NCBI GenBank assembly: GCA_937959115.1
Contig: CALGAW010000011.1
Location: 62,001 to 126,000, forward strand
DNA length: 64,000 nucleotides
Direction: 5' to 3'
Source: an uncultured Saprospiraceae bacterium
GTDB lineage: Bacteria > Bacteroidota > Bacteroidia > Chitinophagales > Saprospiraceae
A model generated the notes under the pieces. It made no database searches. It worked only from the letters and a program-made list of their open reading frames with translations, and was not told the origin of the DNA. Positions 37,251 through 46,480 of this stretch are shown in pieces. The position numbers and the translations under genes were made by a program. Positions within the stretch are counted from its first letter, which is position 1, and every line of letters begins with the position of its first letter.

Positions 37251-38252
37251 ATGGGACTTTTTGATTTTATAAGAGGTGAATTAATTGAGGTAATCGATTG
37301 GGTAGAAACTGACAAAGATATCATATTATGGAAGTTTCCTGATAAGGATGCAAACATAAAACATGGTGCTAAGTTAACTGTTCGAGAATCTCAACGTGCC
37401 CTTTTCCTTGATGAGGGACAATTTGCAGATGAATATGCTCCTGGGATGCATACATTGATTACGGATAACATGCCTGTCATGACTTCGCTTAGAAGTTGGA
37501 AACATGGTTTTGATTCTCCGTTCAAGGCTGATGTATACTTTGTGAGTACTAAGCAGTTTACTAACCTTAAATGGGGTACACCAAATCCAATTATCCTAAG
37601 GGATCCTGAATTTAAGCAAGTTCGAGTCAAGGCTTTTGGTACTTATTTTATAAAGGTATCCGATCCTAAGAAACTCTTTAAAGAATTTGCAGGCACTAAA
37701 CCTATTGTACGAGTTGACGAAGTTGTCAATAGTATGCGAGATATCATTGCTCCAAAGTTTGCAGAAGCACTTGCAGAATCAGGCGTTTCAGTCATGGACA
37801 TGGTTTCTAACTATTCTGAATTAGGTGAGAAGATTCTACCCTTATTGAAGGATGAATTTGAACCATTTGGCATTGAGTTGACTAAATTTCAGATTACGAG
37901 TACTACCCTTCCTAAAGAAGTTGAGGAGTTCTACGATAAGATGACCAATATGAACATGGTTGACGACATGAACAAGTTTACCAAGTTTCAGACTGCTCAA
38001 GCCATAGAAAAAGCTGCTGATAATCCTGGCGGTGGTGGCGGTGAAGGAATAGGAATGGGAATGGGCTTTGGAATGGCAAAAATGATGATGAACGATATGG
38101 ACAAACCTGCTAACCAGCAGCAAGGAGAAGCTCCTCAATCCAAGGAAGATATCCTAAAGTTGTTGAAAGAACTTGGCGGATTAAAAGAAGCAGGGATATT
38201 GACAGATGAAGAATTTAATGAGAAAAAGACAGAATTACTGAAGAAATTGTAA
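37251..38252 (+). CDS. SPFH-domain protein with C-terminal SHOCT domain
   Basis: 333 residues. Residues about 25-240 form an SPFH/Band 7 domain of the virion-core-like/YdjI type (starting MGLFDFIRGELIEVIDW, with ESQRALFLDEGQFADEYAPG). A Gly/Met-rich linker follows (PGGGGGEGIGMGMGFGMAK, about 259-277), and the last 35 residues are a SHOCT domain (LKELGGLKEAGILTDEEFNEKK). No membrane helix is present. Relatives in Bacillus act with phage-shock-like membrane-stress proteins; that role is only suggested here. A strong terminator follows. Confidence 0.88.
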   Translation: MGLFDFIRGELIEVIDWVETDKDIILWKFPDKDANIKHGAKLTVRESQRALFLDEGQFADEYAPGMHTLITDNMPVMTSLRSWKHGFDSPFKADVYFVSTKQFTNLKWGTPNPIILRDPEFKQVRVKAFGTYFIKVSDPKKLFKEFAGTKPIVRVDEVVNSMRDIIAPKFAEALAESGVSVMDMVSNYSELGEKILPLLKDEFEPFGIELTKFQITSTTLPKEVEEFYDKMTNMNMVDDMNKFTKFQTAQAIEKAADNPGGGGGEGIGMGMGFGMAKMMMNDMDKPANQQQGEAPQSKEDILKLLKELGGLKEAGILTDEEFNEKKTELLKKL

Positions 38253-38277
38253 TTCGAAAATATAATTTGTTGAATAT

Positions 38278-38310
38278 ACAGTCGTCAATAATCTGGCGAC
38301 TGTTTTTTTT
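38278..38310 (+). terminator. Rho-independent terminator of the SPFH gene
   Basis: ACAGTCGTCA (38278-38287) pairs with TGGCGACTGT (38294-38303), including one G-T pair, around a 6-base loop. Eight T follow. It lies 25 bases past the stop. Confidence 0.9.
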
Positions 38311-38480
38311 ACCCTACTTTTTCATTTTCTTTCTACACCCAAAACTAGAAACACACCTCATATTCATTCTCTATTCAATTGTATCTGTTCGATTTGTATC
38401 CTAGTAGCCTTTTCAAATGAATGGAATTCAATTAATTTTTGATTCTTATAAGTGAATTAAAGTTAGTACTATTCGCTCTA

Positions 38481-38576
38481 ATGAATTATCTACGAATTTT
38501 ATTTGTTTGGTATATTTTGAGTACCTTAGTCACTCTGATTTGTTTAAAAAATAATGGTCAGGCATCAAAATTGTAA
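38481..38576 (+). CDS. Possible 31-residue hydrophobic peptide
   Basis: An ATG opens a 31-codon frame with one hydrophobic segment (LRILFVWYILSTLVTLICL) and a short polar tail. It sits in the 375-base gap 38253-38627, 51 bases before the secreted protein at 38628. It could be a small membrane peptide, an upstream reading frame or a remnant of a signal peptide. Evidence is composition only. Confidence 0.25.
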   Translation: MNYLRILFVWYILSTLVTLICLKNNGQASKL

Positions 38577-38627
38577 AGTGTTTATTGGAAAATCAACTTT
38601 CAATAACTAATTTCGTAAAAAAAATAT

Positions 38628-39434
38628 ATGAAACGGTTACTTTTACTTTCAATCCTTCTAGCATCCTTCACATTTGTTTTTGCTCAAGACAAGGAAAAAT
38701 GTGCAAATAACCCTTCTGTTCAGATGGGTGATATCGATCCTGCTCCTTTAATGGCTAAACAAGGTGGAACAATTTCTTTTAGCTATTTTGAGAATCTACT
38801 CGATTATAAAAACTTTGAAGGTGATCCAGTCATCGTGAATATCTGTTTTTCCAACATCGCACCAAAAGAAGGAGTGAAGTCAATAATTGGTGAATTTAAG
38901 GATCATTTCAAATGGAAATATGATGCGACTAAAAACTGCCTAAGAGGAACGCAGAGAAAAACGATCCCTGGTGGTGATGGTGGTCTTATCAAGGTAGAAT
39001 TCAAACAAGTGAAAGTCATCCCTTGTCATAATAATCAATCTGGATTTAAAGTCACCGTTGAAGCTCCAGCCTGCATGGAAGGAGTGAACGAAACCATTGA
39101 TGATACTGAGTATGTCTACACTTGTACGATTGTTTCACCTCCAGCTATTTTAACTAGCTTTACTAGCATGATCAAAGACTGCAAAGGGGTATTAAAATGG
39201 GCAACTGTCAGCGAAGAAGACTTCTGCCACTTCGAACTCGAAAAAAGTACCGATGGCATGCGCTATCAGACAATTGACGCCGAGCTAGACCGTACAGAAG
39301 ATGATGAAGGCTACACTTATAACTATACTGATCCCAACTTATCTAAAGTTAATTTTTATCGTCTAAAGAGCGATGATGGTCAAGGTGGGCACTACTATAG
39401 CAAAAAAATCATTTTAGAGAAGAATTGCCAGTAA
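38628..39434 (+). CDS. Secreted protein that has lost its T9SS sorting domain
   Basis: 268 residues with a signal peptide (cleavage near VFA-Q, residue 20). Residues 25-170 are an uncharacterised beta domain with several cysteines. Residues about 178-268 are the beta-sandwich that normally precedes a T9SS type A sorting domain in Bacteroidota: LKWATVSEEDFCHFELEKS, then TDGMRYQTI, YNYTDPNL and FYRLKSDDG. The frame stops at KNCQ, just where the sorting domain should begin, and the next 200 bases encode a broken one. The product should be exported through the Sec route but perhaps not taken to the surface. Confidence 0.8.
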   Translation: MKRLLLLSILLASFTFVFAQDKEKCANNPSVQMGDIDPAPLMAKQGGTISFSYFENLLDYKNFEGDPVIVNICFSNIAPKEGVKSIIGEFKDHFKWKYDATKNCLRGTQRKTIPGGDGGLIKVEFKQVKVIPCHNNQSGFKVTVEAPACMEGVNETIDDTEYVYTCTIVSPPAILTSFTSMIKDCKGVLKWATVSEEDFCHFELEKSTDGMRYQTIDAELDRTEDDEGYTYNYTDPNLSKVNFYRLKSDDGQGGHYYSKKIILEKNCQ

Positions 39435-39655
39435 TTAATTATTAATGCAATTGACTTTCGAGAATTATCCCCTCGTTCGGAATAACAGTTACTTGTTATC
39501 ATTCAACTATTAAAATATTCAATTCGTTAGGTCAACTGATTCGATCAAAGGCTGTAACAAAGAGCTAAGTTTCAATGAATCTTATCAATTTTTCCAAAGA
39601 TATTTGTTTACTTTACACGGAAAATAAGGAGAATAGTCAGCAAGAAACTTATTAA
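39435..39655 (+). pseudogene. Decayed T9SS type A C-terminal sorting domain
   Basis: Directly after the stop of the gene at 38628-39434, the DNA still encodes pieces of a sorting domain in other frames. A YPLVRN-like piece lies near 39465. In the frame starting at 39515 comes IFNSLGQLIRSKAV, a typical VxIYNxLGQLV strand, ended by a stop. Beyond that stop, in the same frame, follow NLINFSKDICLLYTENK and SQQETY before another stop. These match the usual GxYLLxIE end of such domains. Several stops and at least one or two frameshifts separate the pieces from the upstream gene. Confidence 0.65.
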
Positions 39656-40006
39656 ATTATAAGTTTTTAGAAAAAAATTTGCTTAAAAGAGAAACAATTC
39701 CTGTATTTTCACTATTTAAAAATCACTATATTTAAACGCATTTAAATTAAAGCCTTACAGGTATTCTGGCGTAACTATCGAATCGATTTTATTAAGTAAC
39801 ATTAAAGGGAAAAACCATGGAATTTCGAGCTTTTCTTATTGAAATGACCTAATTTAATAACAAATATTCGGGTAAAAATTTTGTAAAAAAGATTCAAATC
39901 CTATTCATCTCTTTAGGAGAAAAGAGGTATATTTAGTAATCATTCTATTGATTTACAACATATTAAATAAGTTGTAATTTTTTAAAGACTGCTAATATTC
40001 TTTCTT
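39656..40006. other. AT-rich intergenic region before the glycan-degrading pair
   Basis: 351 bases with no supported gene or strong hairpin. It should hold the promoter for the two genes at 40007-46459. No good TTTG / TAnnTTTG pair was found. Confidence 0.4.
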
Positions 40007-43000
40007 ATGACGAACCTAAAACATTCCCTTGCCCTACCTCTTATTGTATTTATCCAATTCATTCTACCTTACCAATTGCTGGCAGATAATAGTTGTAACC
40101 AGTTTACAAATCCTGAATTTGACAACGGACTAACAGATTGGCAGTCCTGGGGAGACCCCGCTCAGGTAATCAATAGTGAAGCCTATATCGCAATCACGAA
40201 CCCAGGAGCAGATCCTTGGAGCATTGGGTTTGCACAAAACGGGTCATCACTGGAACAAGGAAAAGAATATCAGCTTTCCTACGAAGCTAGATCAACAGCC
40301 AATCGCCCACTTACCGTAAAACTAGGGCAAAATGGCGCACCCTATACCTCCTATGTCTTTTACAACGACAACTTGACAACTGCAATGACTACGTTCACGC
40401 ATGTTTTCACAATGAACGATGCAAGTGATTTTGATACCAGACTAGAGTTTCACCTAGGAGGATTTAATGGTGATGTGATCATTGATAACGTTTGCTTGAT
40501 GGAAACTAGTTGTTCCATTCAAAACTGTGAGCTTGTAGGTCCTGAGCCATTTGATAGTGGACTTGGAAACTTCAGCTGCAATGGCTGCACAGCAAGTATA
40601 AATAATGGTACCGCTACTATTGACATCCCAAGTACAACACCAAATCCATGGGATGTAAAATTTGCACACACACCTGTGGCACTTACACAAGGCAGCCAAT
40701 ATGAAATCTCTTTCGATGCAAGGGCACAAACCAACCGCTCTATCAAATTAGTTTCTGCACTTGGTAGTGCACCGTTTACCCAATACTCAAATGCTGATTT
40801 TGCATTGACAACTACAATGGAAAGCTATAAAACAATCATTTCAATGCGTGCTCCTTCTGATCCCAGTGCCCTAATCGAATTCTACTTAGGTGTTGAGGCA
40901 GCAGATGTCGTTCTTGACAACATTTACATTCGATCAGTAGGATGTGGACAGACAACTCAGGTAGAATTGACCGTATTTCTAGAAGGTTGTTACGACCTAG
41001 TTGCTGATAAATTGATTGCTGGATTACACCCCCTCGGTCTTTTACCTGGAGAAATTAACAATAATGATACGCTTGGTATCCTTCAGCCATATCAAGGAGC
41101 TCCTTGGTATTATACAGGAAGAGAAATGGAAAATTTCAATGAAAATTCTTACAATAATATTGCATTAAATACTGGGAATGGAACTGTTATTGACTGGGTT
41201 CTAGTTGCATTTCGGGAAGATGCAACCCCAACAACTACGGTTGGAAAAAAGGCAGGTCTGCTCATGGAAAATGGAACAGTCGTATTTCCAGAGCCTGTTG
41301 ACTTTTTAGTCGATGGTGAAACGTATTATGTCAAGATAGATCATTGGTCTCATATTGGGGTTATGTCTCCAACTTCTGTAGCCGTTACAGGAGATGTGTT
41401 GACCTTTGACTTTACGACACAAAATTCCTACCTGTCTGGAGCAGGTTCTGCTTCAAAAGAAATAAAATCAGGCGTTTGGGCCATGTTTGCAGGAAACTGT
41501 GAGCAAGAAAATCAAATTGCAGGCTATGATATTAATGGAAATGATCGTCTGCTTTGGAATTTAGCAAATGGAATTTTCAATAAATATTTGTCAGCGGATA
41601 TGAACCAAGACGGAGATATCAATGGAGATGACCGCATAATCTGGGATGCTAATAACGGAGTCTTTTCTAACCTTCAAAGCTCTACAGATCAAGACAATGA
41701 TGGAGTTCTTGATGCTTCTGATAACTGCCCATCGATCGACAATCCTTTACAAGAAGATGCAGATTCGGATAACGAGGGTGATGTCTGTGATGCCACACCT
41801 TATGGAATAGATAATGACGGTGATGGTTTTTTCCCTTATGGAACAATCCCTGATCCAGATGATAATGATGAATGTATTCCTGATAATGCACGACCAAATT
41901 GTGATGCAGATGGTGACGGAGTAATCAACTCTGCCGATAACTGTCCAAATTTACCTGGTGACCCTACAAACAACGGATGCCCAATCAACGCCTTTCCAAC
42001 TGATATCTTAGTGCATGCAAGAGGGTTTGTTGGAACAGAAGATATCGAGCTGGAAATCAATGGAACTGTTGTTCACACATGGAATGAGCTTCCGACTACA
42101 CTCATGACTTATACGCACACTGTAACCACACCTGTTGTTTTAACTCAGCTCAGAGTCAATCTTATTGATGGTGGAATGATAAATGGTCAGGATCAGAATA
42201 TTCAGGTGGATTATGTAGAAATAGATGGGATACAATACCAGACAGAAGATCCAACTACAGAATCTCTTGGCACCTATGAACCAGCAACAGGGTGTGCTCA
42301 AGGATTTAAGAGTTCAGATCAACTGCATTGCACAGGATGGTTGGAATATGACGTTCCTGCGATTACAGTTGGTGGACCACCACAACCAAACGAAGCACCA
42401 GAGATCGTAACCTATGGTGGACAGAATACCACAGTGAATCATTCGGAGAACGTTAATTTTTCAGTTGATTTAGAAGAAACAGATAACAATGCTGGCGATG
42501 ATCACGATTGGACAATCATTGGTGGAAGTGACATGGGAGAATTTTCCATAAATTCAATTACCGGTGTACTTTCTCTTTCTCAAAAGGATTTTGAAATGCC
42601 TATTGATTCCGATCAGAATAACGTGTATGAAGTTATGGTACAAGTAAGTGATAATGGAAACCCAATGATGAATGACCAGATCAACATTAATGTTAACATT
42701 ACTGATCAACACCCTGAAGTAACTGGGCATGTCAAGGGTAGTACATACATTGCTCCAACTGCTCCGACGTACCTTCCTGTTTATGACACAGCATGGCAAA
42801 TGTTTGGACTAGCAACTCCGGCACAAGCAGCGAACTACTTTGCAGCATTGCGAAGCTATGGATTCACAGGAACATGGGCAAGTGTTTTACACCATGCACC
42901 TGCACGATTGAACGATAACTTTAAGAATGGTGGCCAAATGGGCAGCATCATCAACGGTGAAGTTGTATTGAGTCCAGCATATATCGCTCGAGTGAATGCG

Positions 43001-43723
43001 ATTCTTGATGAAGCGGAGTTGGCTGGAATGAAAGTAGGGATGCTGGTGAACTGGCAAAACTTGTACCTTCCTGGTGGCGGGGCTGATAGTGGAAATCCAA
43101 AGAGTAATCAAGTACGTGGAATTATAGATGAGTCAAACGCTTGTGCCTATGGTCTTCAGATGATTAACGCTTTCGGATCACATCCTGCATTAAGCATGTG
43201 GGTTCTTGGTGGAGATGCAGGCGGAAACAATTACAACAGACAAAAAGGAATATGGGAAATCATGGCCAACTGTATGATTCCACTAACAGATCTTGAATTT
43301 AATCATCACCTACCAACAGCCTACAGTGTTAGTAATCCGAATGGAGATGGTCATTTAAACTATCAAGATGCTTACTGGTTGCAAATGGTTGCTCCTGAAA
43401 CAGGACATACCCAAGGTCATGCCCAAACACAAGCACAGTTAACAACCGCTGTCAATGCTTATTCAATTCCGGTCTGGCAAGGAGAAGCACGTTATTTTGG
43501 TATTAATTATCCTTGGGTAGGAAGCTATATCAATCCTGGAGTAGCGGAGATGGTTGCTGATGCACAAGCTGCAGAAAATGCCGGTGTGGGTGGTTACGTA
43601 TACGGAAACGGTAGGCGTTGGGGCTGGTGTTTATCTTCTAGTACACAACCTTGTAATCCGAATAATATTGGAGCTACATTTGGTCCAGCAGAGACAGCTG
43701 TAATAAACGTTTTTTCGAATTAA
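40007..43723 (+). CDS. Secreted multimodular glycoside hydrolase, DUF4038/GH140-like
   Basis: 1238 residues with a signal peptide (to about residue 26). In order: two CBM4/9-like sandwich modules (about 28-165 and 175-315); a module starting VELTVFLEGCYD (about 318-505) ending in two dockerin-like DINGNDRLLWN and DINGDDRIIWD motifs (506-557); thrombospondin type 3 calcium repeats (DQDNDGV, DADGDGV; 560-660); a CBM60-like xylan-binding module (about 666-785: HARGFVGTEDIELEINGT, VDYVEIDG); a cadherin-like module (790-898); and a TIM-barrel-like catalytic domain (about 903-1238). The last has YLPVYDTAWQMFG, WVLGGDAGG and VWQGEARY, as in DUF4038/apiosidase-type enzymes, with D1070 and E1160 as likely catalytic acids. 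It probably attacks a plant or algal cell-wall glycan. No T9SS sorting domain ends it. Confidence 0.82.
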   Translation: MTNLKHSLALPLIVFIQFILPYQLLADNSCNQFTNPEFDNGLTDWQSWGDPAQVINSEAYIAITNPGADPWSIGFAQNGSSLEQGKEYQLSYEARSTANRPLTVKLGQNGAPYTSYVFYNDNLTTAMTTFTHVFTMNDASDFDTRLEFHLGGFNGDVIIDNVCLMETSCSIQNCELVGPEPFDSGLGNFSCNGCTASINNGTATIDIPSTTPNPWDVKFAHTPVALTQGSQYEISFDARAQTNRSIKLVSALGSAPFTQYSNADFALTTTMESYKTIISMRAPSDPSALIEFYLGVEAADVVLDNIYIRSVGCGQTTQVELTVFLEGCYDLVADKLIAGLHPLGLLPGEINNNDTLGILQPYQGAPWYYTGREMENFNENSYNNIALNTGNGTVIDWVLVAFREDATPTTTVGKKAGLLMENGTVVFPEPVDFLVDGETYYVKIDHWSHIGVMSPTSVAVTGDVLTFDFTTQNSYLSGAGSASKEIKSGVWAMFAGNCEQENQIAGYDINGNDRLLWNLANGIFNKYLSADMNQDGDINGDDRIIWDANNGVFSNLQSSTDQDNDGVLDASDNCPSIDNPLQEDADSDNEGDVCDATPYGIDNDGDGFFPYGTIPDPDDNDECIPDNARPNCDADGDGVINSADNCPNLPGDPTNNGCPINAFPTDILVHARGFVGTEDIELEINGTVVHTWNELPTTLMTYTHTVTTPVVLTQLRVNLIDGGMINGQDQNIQVDYVEIDGIQYQTEDPTTESLGTYEPATGCAQGFKSSDQLHCTGWLEYDVPAITVGGPPQPNEAPEIVTYGGQNTTVNHSENVNFSVDLEETDNNAGDDHDWTIIGGSDMGEFSINSITGVLSLSQKDFEMPIDSDQNNVYEVMVQVSDNGNPMMNDQININVNITDQHPEVTGHVKGSTYIAPTAPTYLPVYDTAWQMFGLATPAQAANYFAALRSYGFTGTWASVLHHAPARLNDNFKNGGQMGSIINGEVVLSPAYIARVNAILDEAELAGMKVGMLVNWQNLYLPGGGADSGNPKSNQVRGIIDESNACAYGLQMINAFGSHPALSMWVLGGDAGGNNYNRQKGIWEIMANCMIPLTDLEFNHHLPTAYSVSNPNGDGHLNYQDAYWLQMVAPETGHTQGHAQTQAQLTTAVNAYSIPVWQGEARYFGINYPWVGSYINPGVAEMVADAQAAENAGVGGYVYGNGRRWGWCLSSSTQPCNPNNIGATFGPAETAVINVFSN

Positions 43724-43744
43724 TATCGCCTTAGAATTCTTACT

Positions 43745-46459
43745 ATGAAATCGTTATATATTTTGATTCTTCTAGCCTTGACTGCTAGTGTTTCTGCTCA
43801 GAATTGGCAGCAAATCCCAATGGTGAGCCAACAGATATTAGACAATGGTATTCAGCATGGTGGTGAAGGCTGCCAGTGGCCACTTGCCCTTTCGATGAGT
43901 GATGATGCCTCCTTGATGTTGTTTGGGACGGATGTTGGTGGATTGTACAAAAGCCTTGATGAAGGAGAATACTGGGAACCAGCAAATACAGGATTTAACG
44001 CAAGGGGAACCTGCGCATTTGCTATTGATCCTTTTAATTCATCGCGTGCATTAGCGGTAGGAGCTAATTCTATAGCGCTTAGCACGTATCATGGCGTTTA
44101 CCTTACTACTGACAAGGCAACGACATGGAATCACGTCCTAAAGGCCAACAACCTTAGTTATAGAGACCGAAGAGATCAGATTGCATTTGATCCTTCGTCT
44201 TATGATGCAGGTCTTGGGTATTGCACAGATGCTTATTGGATTACTGATGATCAAACGACCATTCCTTCAACTGGATTGTTTAAAAGTACGGATGGAGGGC
44301 AGAACTGGTTTAAGTTATCGGGTCAGTTTGTACATGCAATCCTTAAAATCTCAATGAATGGAACTATTTATGTAGGAAATGGTCAGGGATTATTTCGTAG
44401 TACTAATAATGGAAATTCTTTTAACCAAGTCCATTTCGGAGCAGTAACTGGTATTGATCTATTTAAAAATAACCCATCTAGAGTTTTCTTCTGTGGAGCA
44501 GGCAAGGTTTATAGTTCATGGGATCAAGGCACAACAAAAACAACGATTACACCGAATGGGTTAAACAATGCTGACTTAAACAGAATTACTGTTTCTCCAC
44601 ACAATCCAATGGAGATGGTTATGCAAACTGGTTCTCAATGGCAATGGCCTACACAAGCCCGACGGTTTCATACCGCTGATGGTGGGTACAACTGGACAGA
44701 AGCAGGATTGGATCTTTCTAATTCATTTATGTACCATAGCCTTAGAGATCAAGATTTCCAATGGCACCCAACTAAGCCAAATGAGGTTTGGACATTAGGA
44801 GGAGATATGATTCTTAAATCATTTGATAAAGGGCATAATTGGGAATGGAAATCTAGTGGCTATTCTGCAATGCTCATCGGTGGATCGTTTGCTTTTAATG
44901 TGAATAATCCTGATCTAATGTATGTCGGATCACAAGATTACAACGGAACAGTGACAAAAGATGGTGGTAAAACTTGGGAAGTCATTGACTTGTATGGTTC
45001 AGTTTGGGGAGGCTTTATCTATGGTGGCTATGCGTTAAACCAACAAGTCTATTATGGTGCACGAGCAACGTGCTGGACCTGTCCTAGGCAAATTGCAATT
45101 ACCTATGATGCTGGGGCAACCTATAATCATACAAATATTACCTTAAATGGTCTTGATTTCTCTTATGGCAGTCCCACGAACCCTACTATTGCATTTTGTT
45201 CAAATTATAGAACGACTGATGGAGGTTATAACTGGTCACCGATGAACAATTGTAAGGCTGTTGCAACACATAACCGTTCTAACATAAACGAATTGATTGG
45301 GATTAGTGATAATAGAATCGTCGTTTCTACAAATCAAGGGCAATGGTGGACTAATGTCTATACGCATTCCAATAATATTGTAGATGTCGCGCATGATCAC
45401 ATAAACGATATCTTCTATTTTGTTTCGAATGACGCCTTGTTTTCTTTTAATAGAGCAACGAATAATTTTACAGATCTTACTTACAAAACTCCAGGAGACC
45501 AATATGGTTGGAGACGGTTTAAAACAGTTGCTGTTGATCCTGTTGAGACCAATATTATTTATGCTGGTAGTAAACGAGATATCTACAAAACAGAGAGCGC
45601 TTTTGTTCGGTCACTAGACTATGGTCAGACATGGGAGTTAATGAATCATAATGTGCTGACAGGTCAATCTTATTCTGGATTGGCAGGCGGACAGGAGGTA
45701 AAATACATTCGAGTACATCCTCAAACTAGAGAAGCATGGGTTTCAACCTCAACTTTTGGAAACTGGAAAATTGCCCCACCATGTGCAGATGTCACACTGT
45801 CTATCAAAGTAGGACTTGAAGGCTGTATGGACGTTTCCACTGGTCAGATGTCTTCTAATTTACAAGGGTTTGATCTGTTGCCTGATCTTCAGCCATACGG
45901 AATCGCTCCTTGGAATTATAATGGGACAGAAGGACAGGGTTGGACCATGGCTGACTATCCAGTTGGCTCCATTGATTGGGTGCTAGTATCCTTTAGGACA
46001 GGGCTAGATAAGACGACGGAAGTTGCTCGCACAGCAGCAGTAGTGCTAGAAGACGGTACACTTGATTTTGTTGATCCAAGGGCATTATCTGGCTGTTCTG
46101 GCAGTTCTTTTTATGTTAAGATCGAACACAGGAATCATTTGAGCGTTTTATCACCGACTCCAGTTGATTTGTTGAATGGGGTGTTGACCTATGACTTTAC
46201 CGCACAAGACAGTTATTTATCTGGTGCTGGGCAGAAAGAACTAATACCAGGAAAATGGGTAATGTATTCAGGTGATGGCGATCAGCTTTCGACTCCTGTC
46301 GGTCAAGACATTAATGGTGCTGATAACACACTTTGGCTGCCAAACAATGGAATGTTTAATCTTTACACAGAATGGGATTATAATCTGGATGGTGATATTA
46401 ATGGAAATGATAAGTTGTTGTGGAATGTGAATAATGGGGTGTTTAGTACGTTGGATTAG
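43745..46459 (+). CDS. Secreted GH74-like beta-propeller protein
   Basis: 904 residues with a signal peptide (cleavage near VSA-Q, residue 19). Residues about 40-670 hold around a dozen BNR/Asp-box-type strands (FKSTDGGQNWFKL, FHTADGGYNW, LKSFDKGHNWEW and others), expected to form one or two seven-bladed propellers as in GH74 xyloglucanases or BNR proteins. FGTDVGGLYKS (D63) lies where GH74 enzymes carry a catalytic Asp in TDxGGaY; the second acid was not located, so activity is unproven. Residues about 681-850 repeat the VELTVFLEGCYD-type module of the preceding gene (here LSIKVGLEGCMD), and 853-904 is the dockerin-like pair QDINGADNTLW and DGDINGNDKLLWN. It starts 21 bases after the preceding gene, so the two form an operon. 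Confidence 0.82.
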   Translation: MKSLYILILLALTASVSAQNWQQIPMVSQQILDNGIQHGGEGCQWPLALSMSDDASLMLFGTDVGGLYKSLDEGEYWEPANTGFNARGTCAFAIDPFNSSRALAVGANSIALSTYHGVYLTTDKATTWNHVLKANNLSYRDRRDQIAFDPSSYDAGLGYCTDAYWITDDQTTIPSTGLFKSTDGGQNWFKLSGQFVHAILKISMNGTIYVGNGQGLFRSTNNGNSFNQVHFGAVTGIDLFKNNPSRVFFCGAGKVYSSWDQGTTKTTITPNGLNNADLNRITVSPHNPMEMVMQTGSQWQWPTQARRFHTADGGYNWTEAGLDLSNSFMYHSLRDQDFQWHPTKPNEVWTLGGDMILKSFDKGHNWEWKSSGYSAMLIGGSFAFNVNNPDLMYVGSQDYNGTVTKDGGKTWEVIDLYGSVWGGFIYGGYALNQQVYYGARATCWTCPRQIAITYDAGATYNHTNITLNGLDFSYGSPTNPTIAFCSNYRTTDGGYNWSPMNNCKAVATHNRSNINELIGISDNRIVVSTNQGQWWTNVYTHSNNIVDVAHDHINDIFYFVSNDALFSFNRATNNFTDLTYKTPGDQYGWRRFKTVAVDPVETNIIYAGSKRDIYKTESAFVRSLDYGQTWELMNHNVLTGQSYSGLAGGQEVKYIRVHPQTREAWVSTSTFGNWKIAPPCADVTLSIKVGLEGCMDVSTGQMSSNLQGFDLLPDLQPYGIAPWNYNGTEGQGWTMADYPVGSIDWVLVSFRTGLDKTTEVARTAAVVLEDGTLDFVDPRALSGCSGSSFYVKIEHRNHLSVLSPTPVDLLNGVLTYDFTAQDSYLSGAGQKELIPGKWVMYSGDGDQLSTPVGQDINGADNTLWLPNNGMFNLYTEWDYNLDGDINGNDKLLWNVNNGVFSTLD

Positions 46460-46480
46460 TTTTTTTTGGAAAAATCAATA

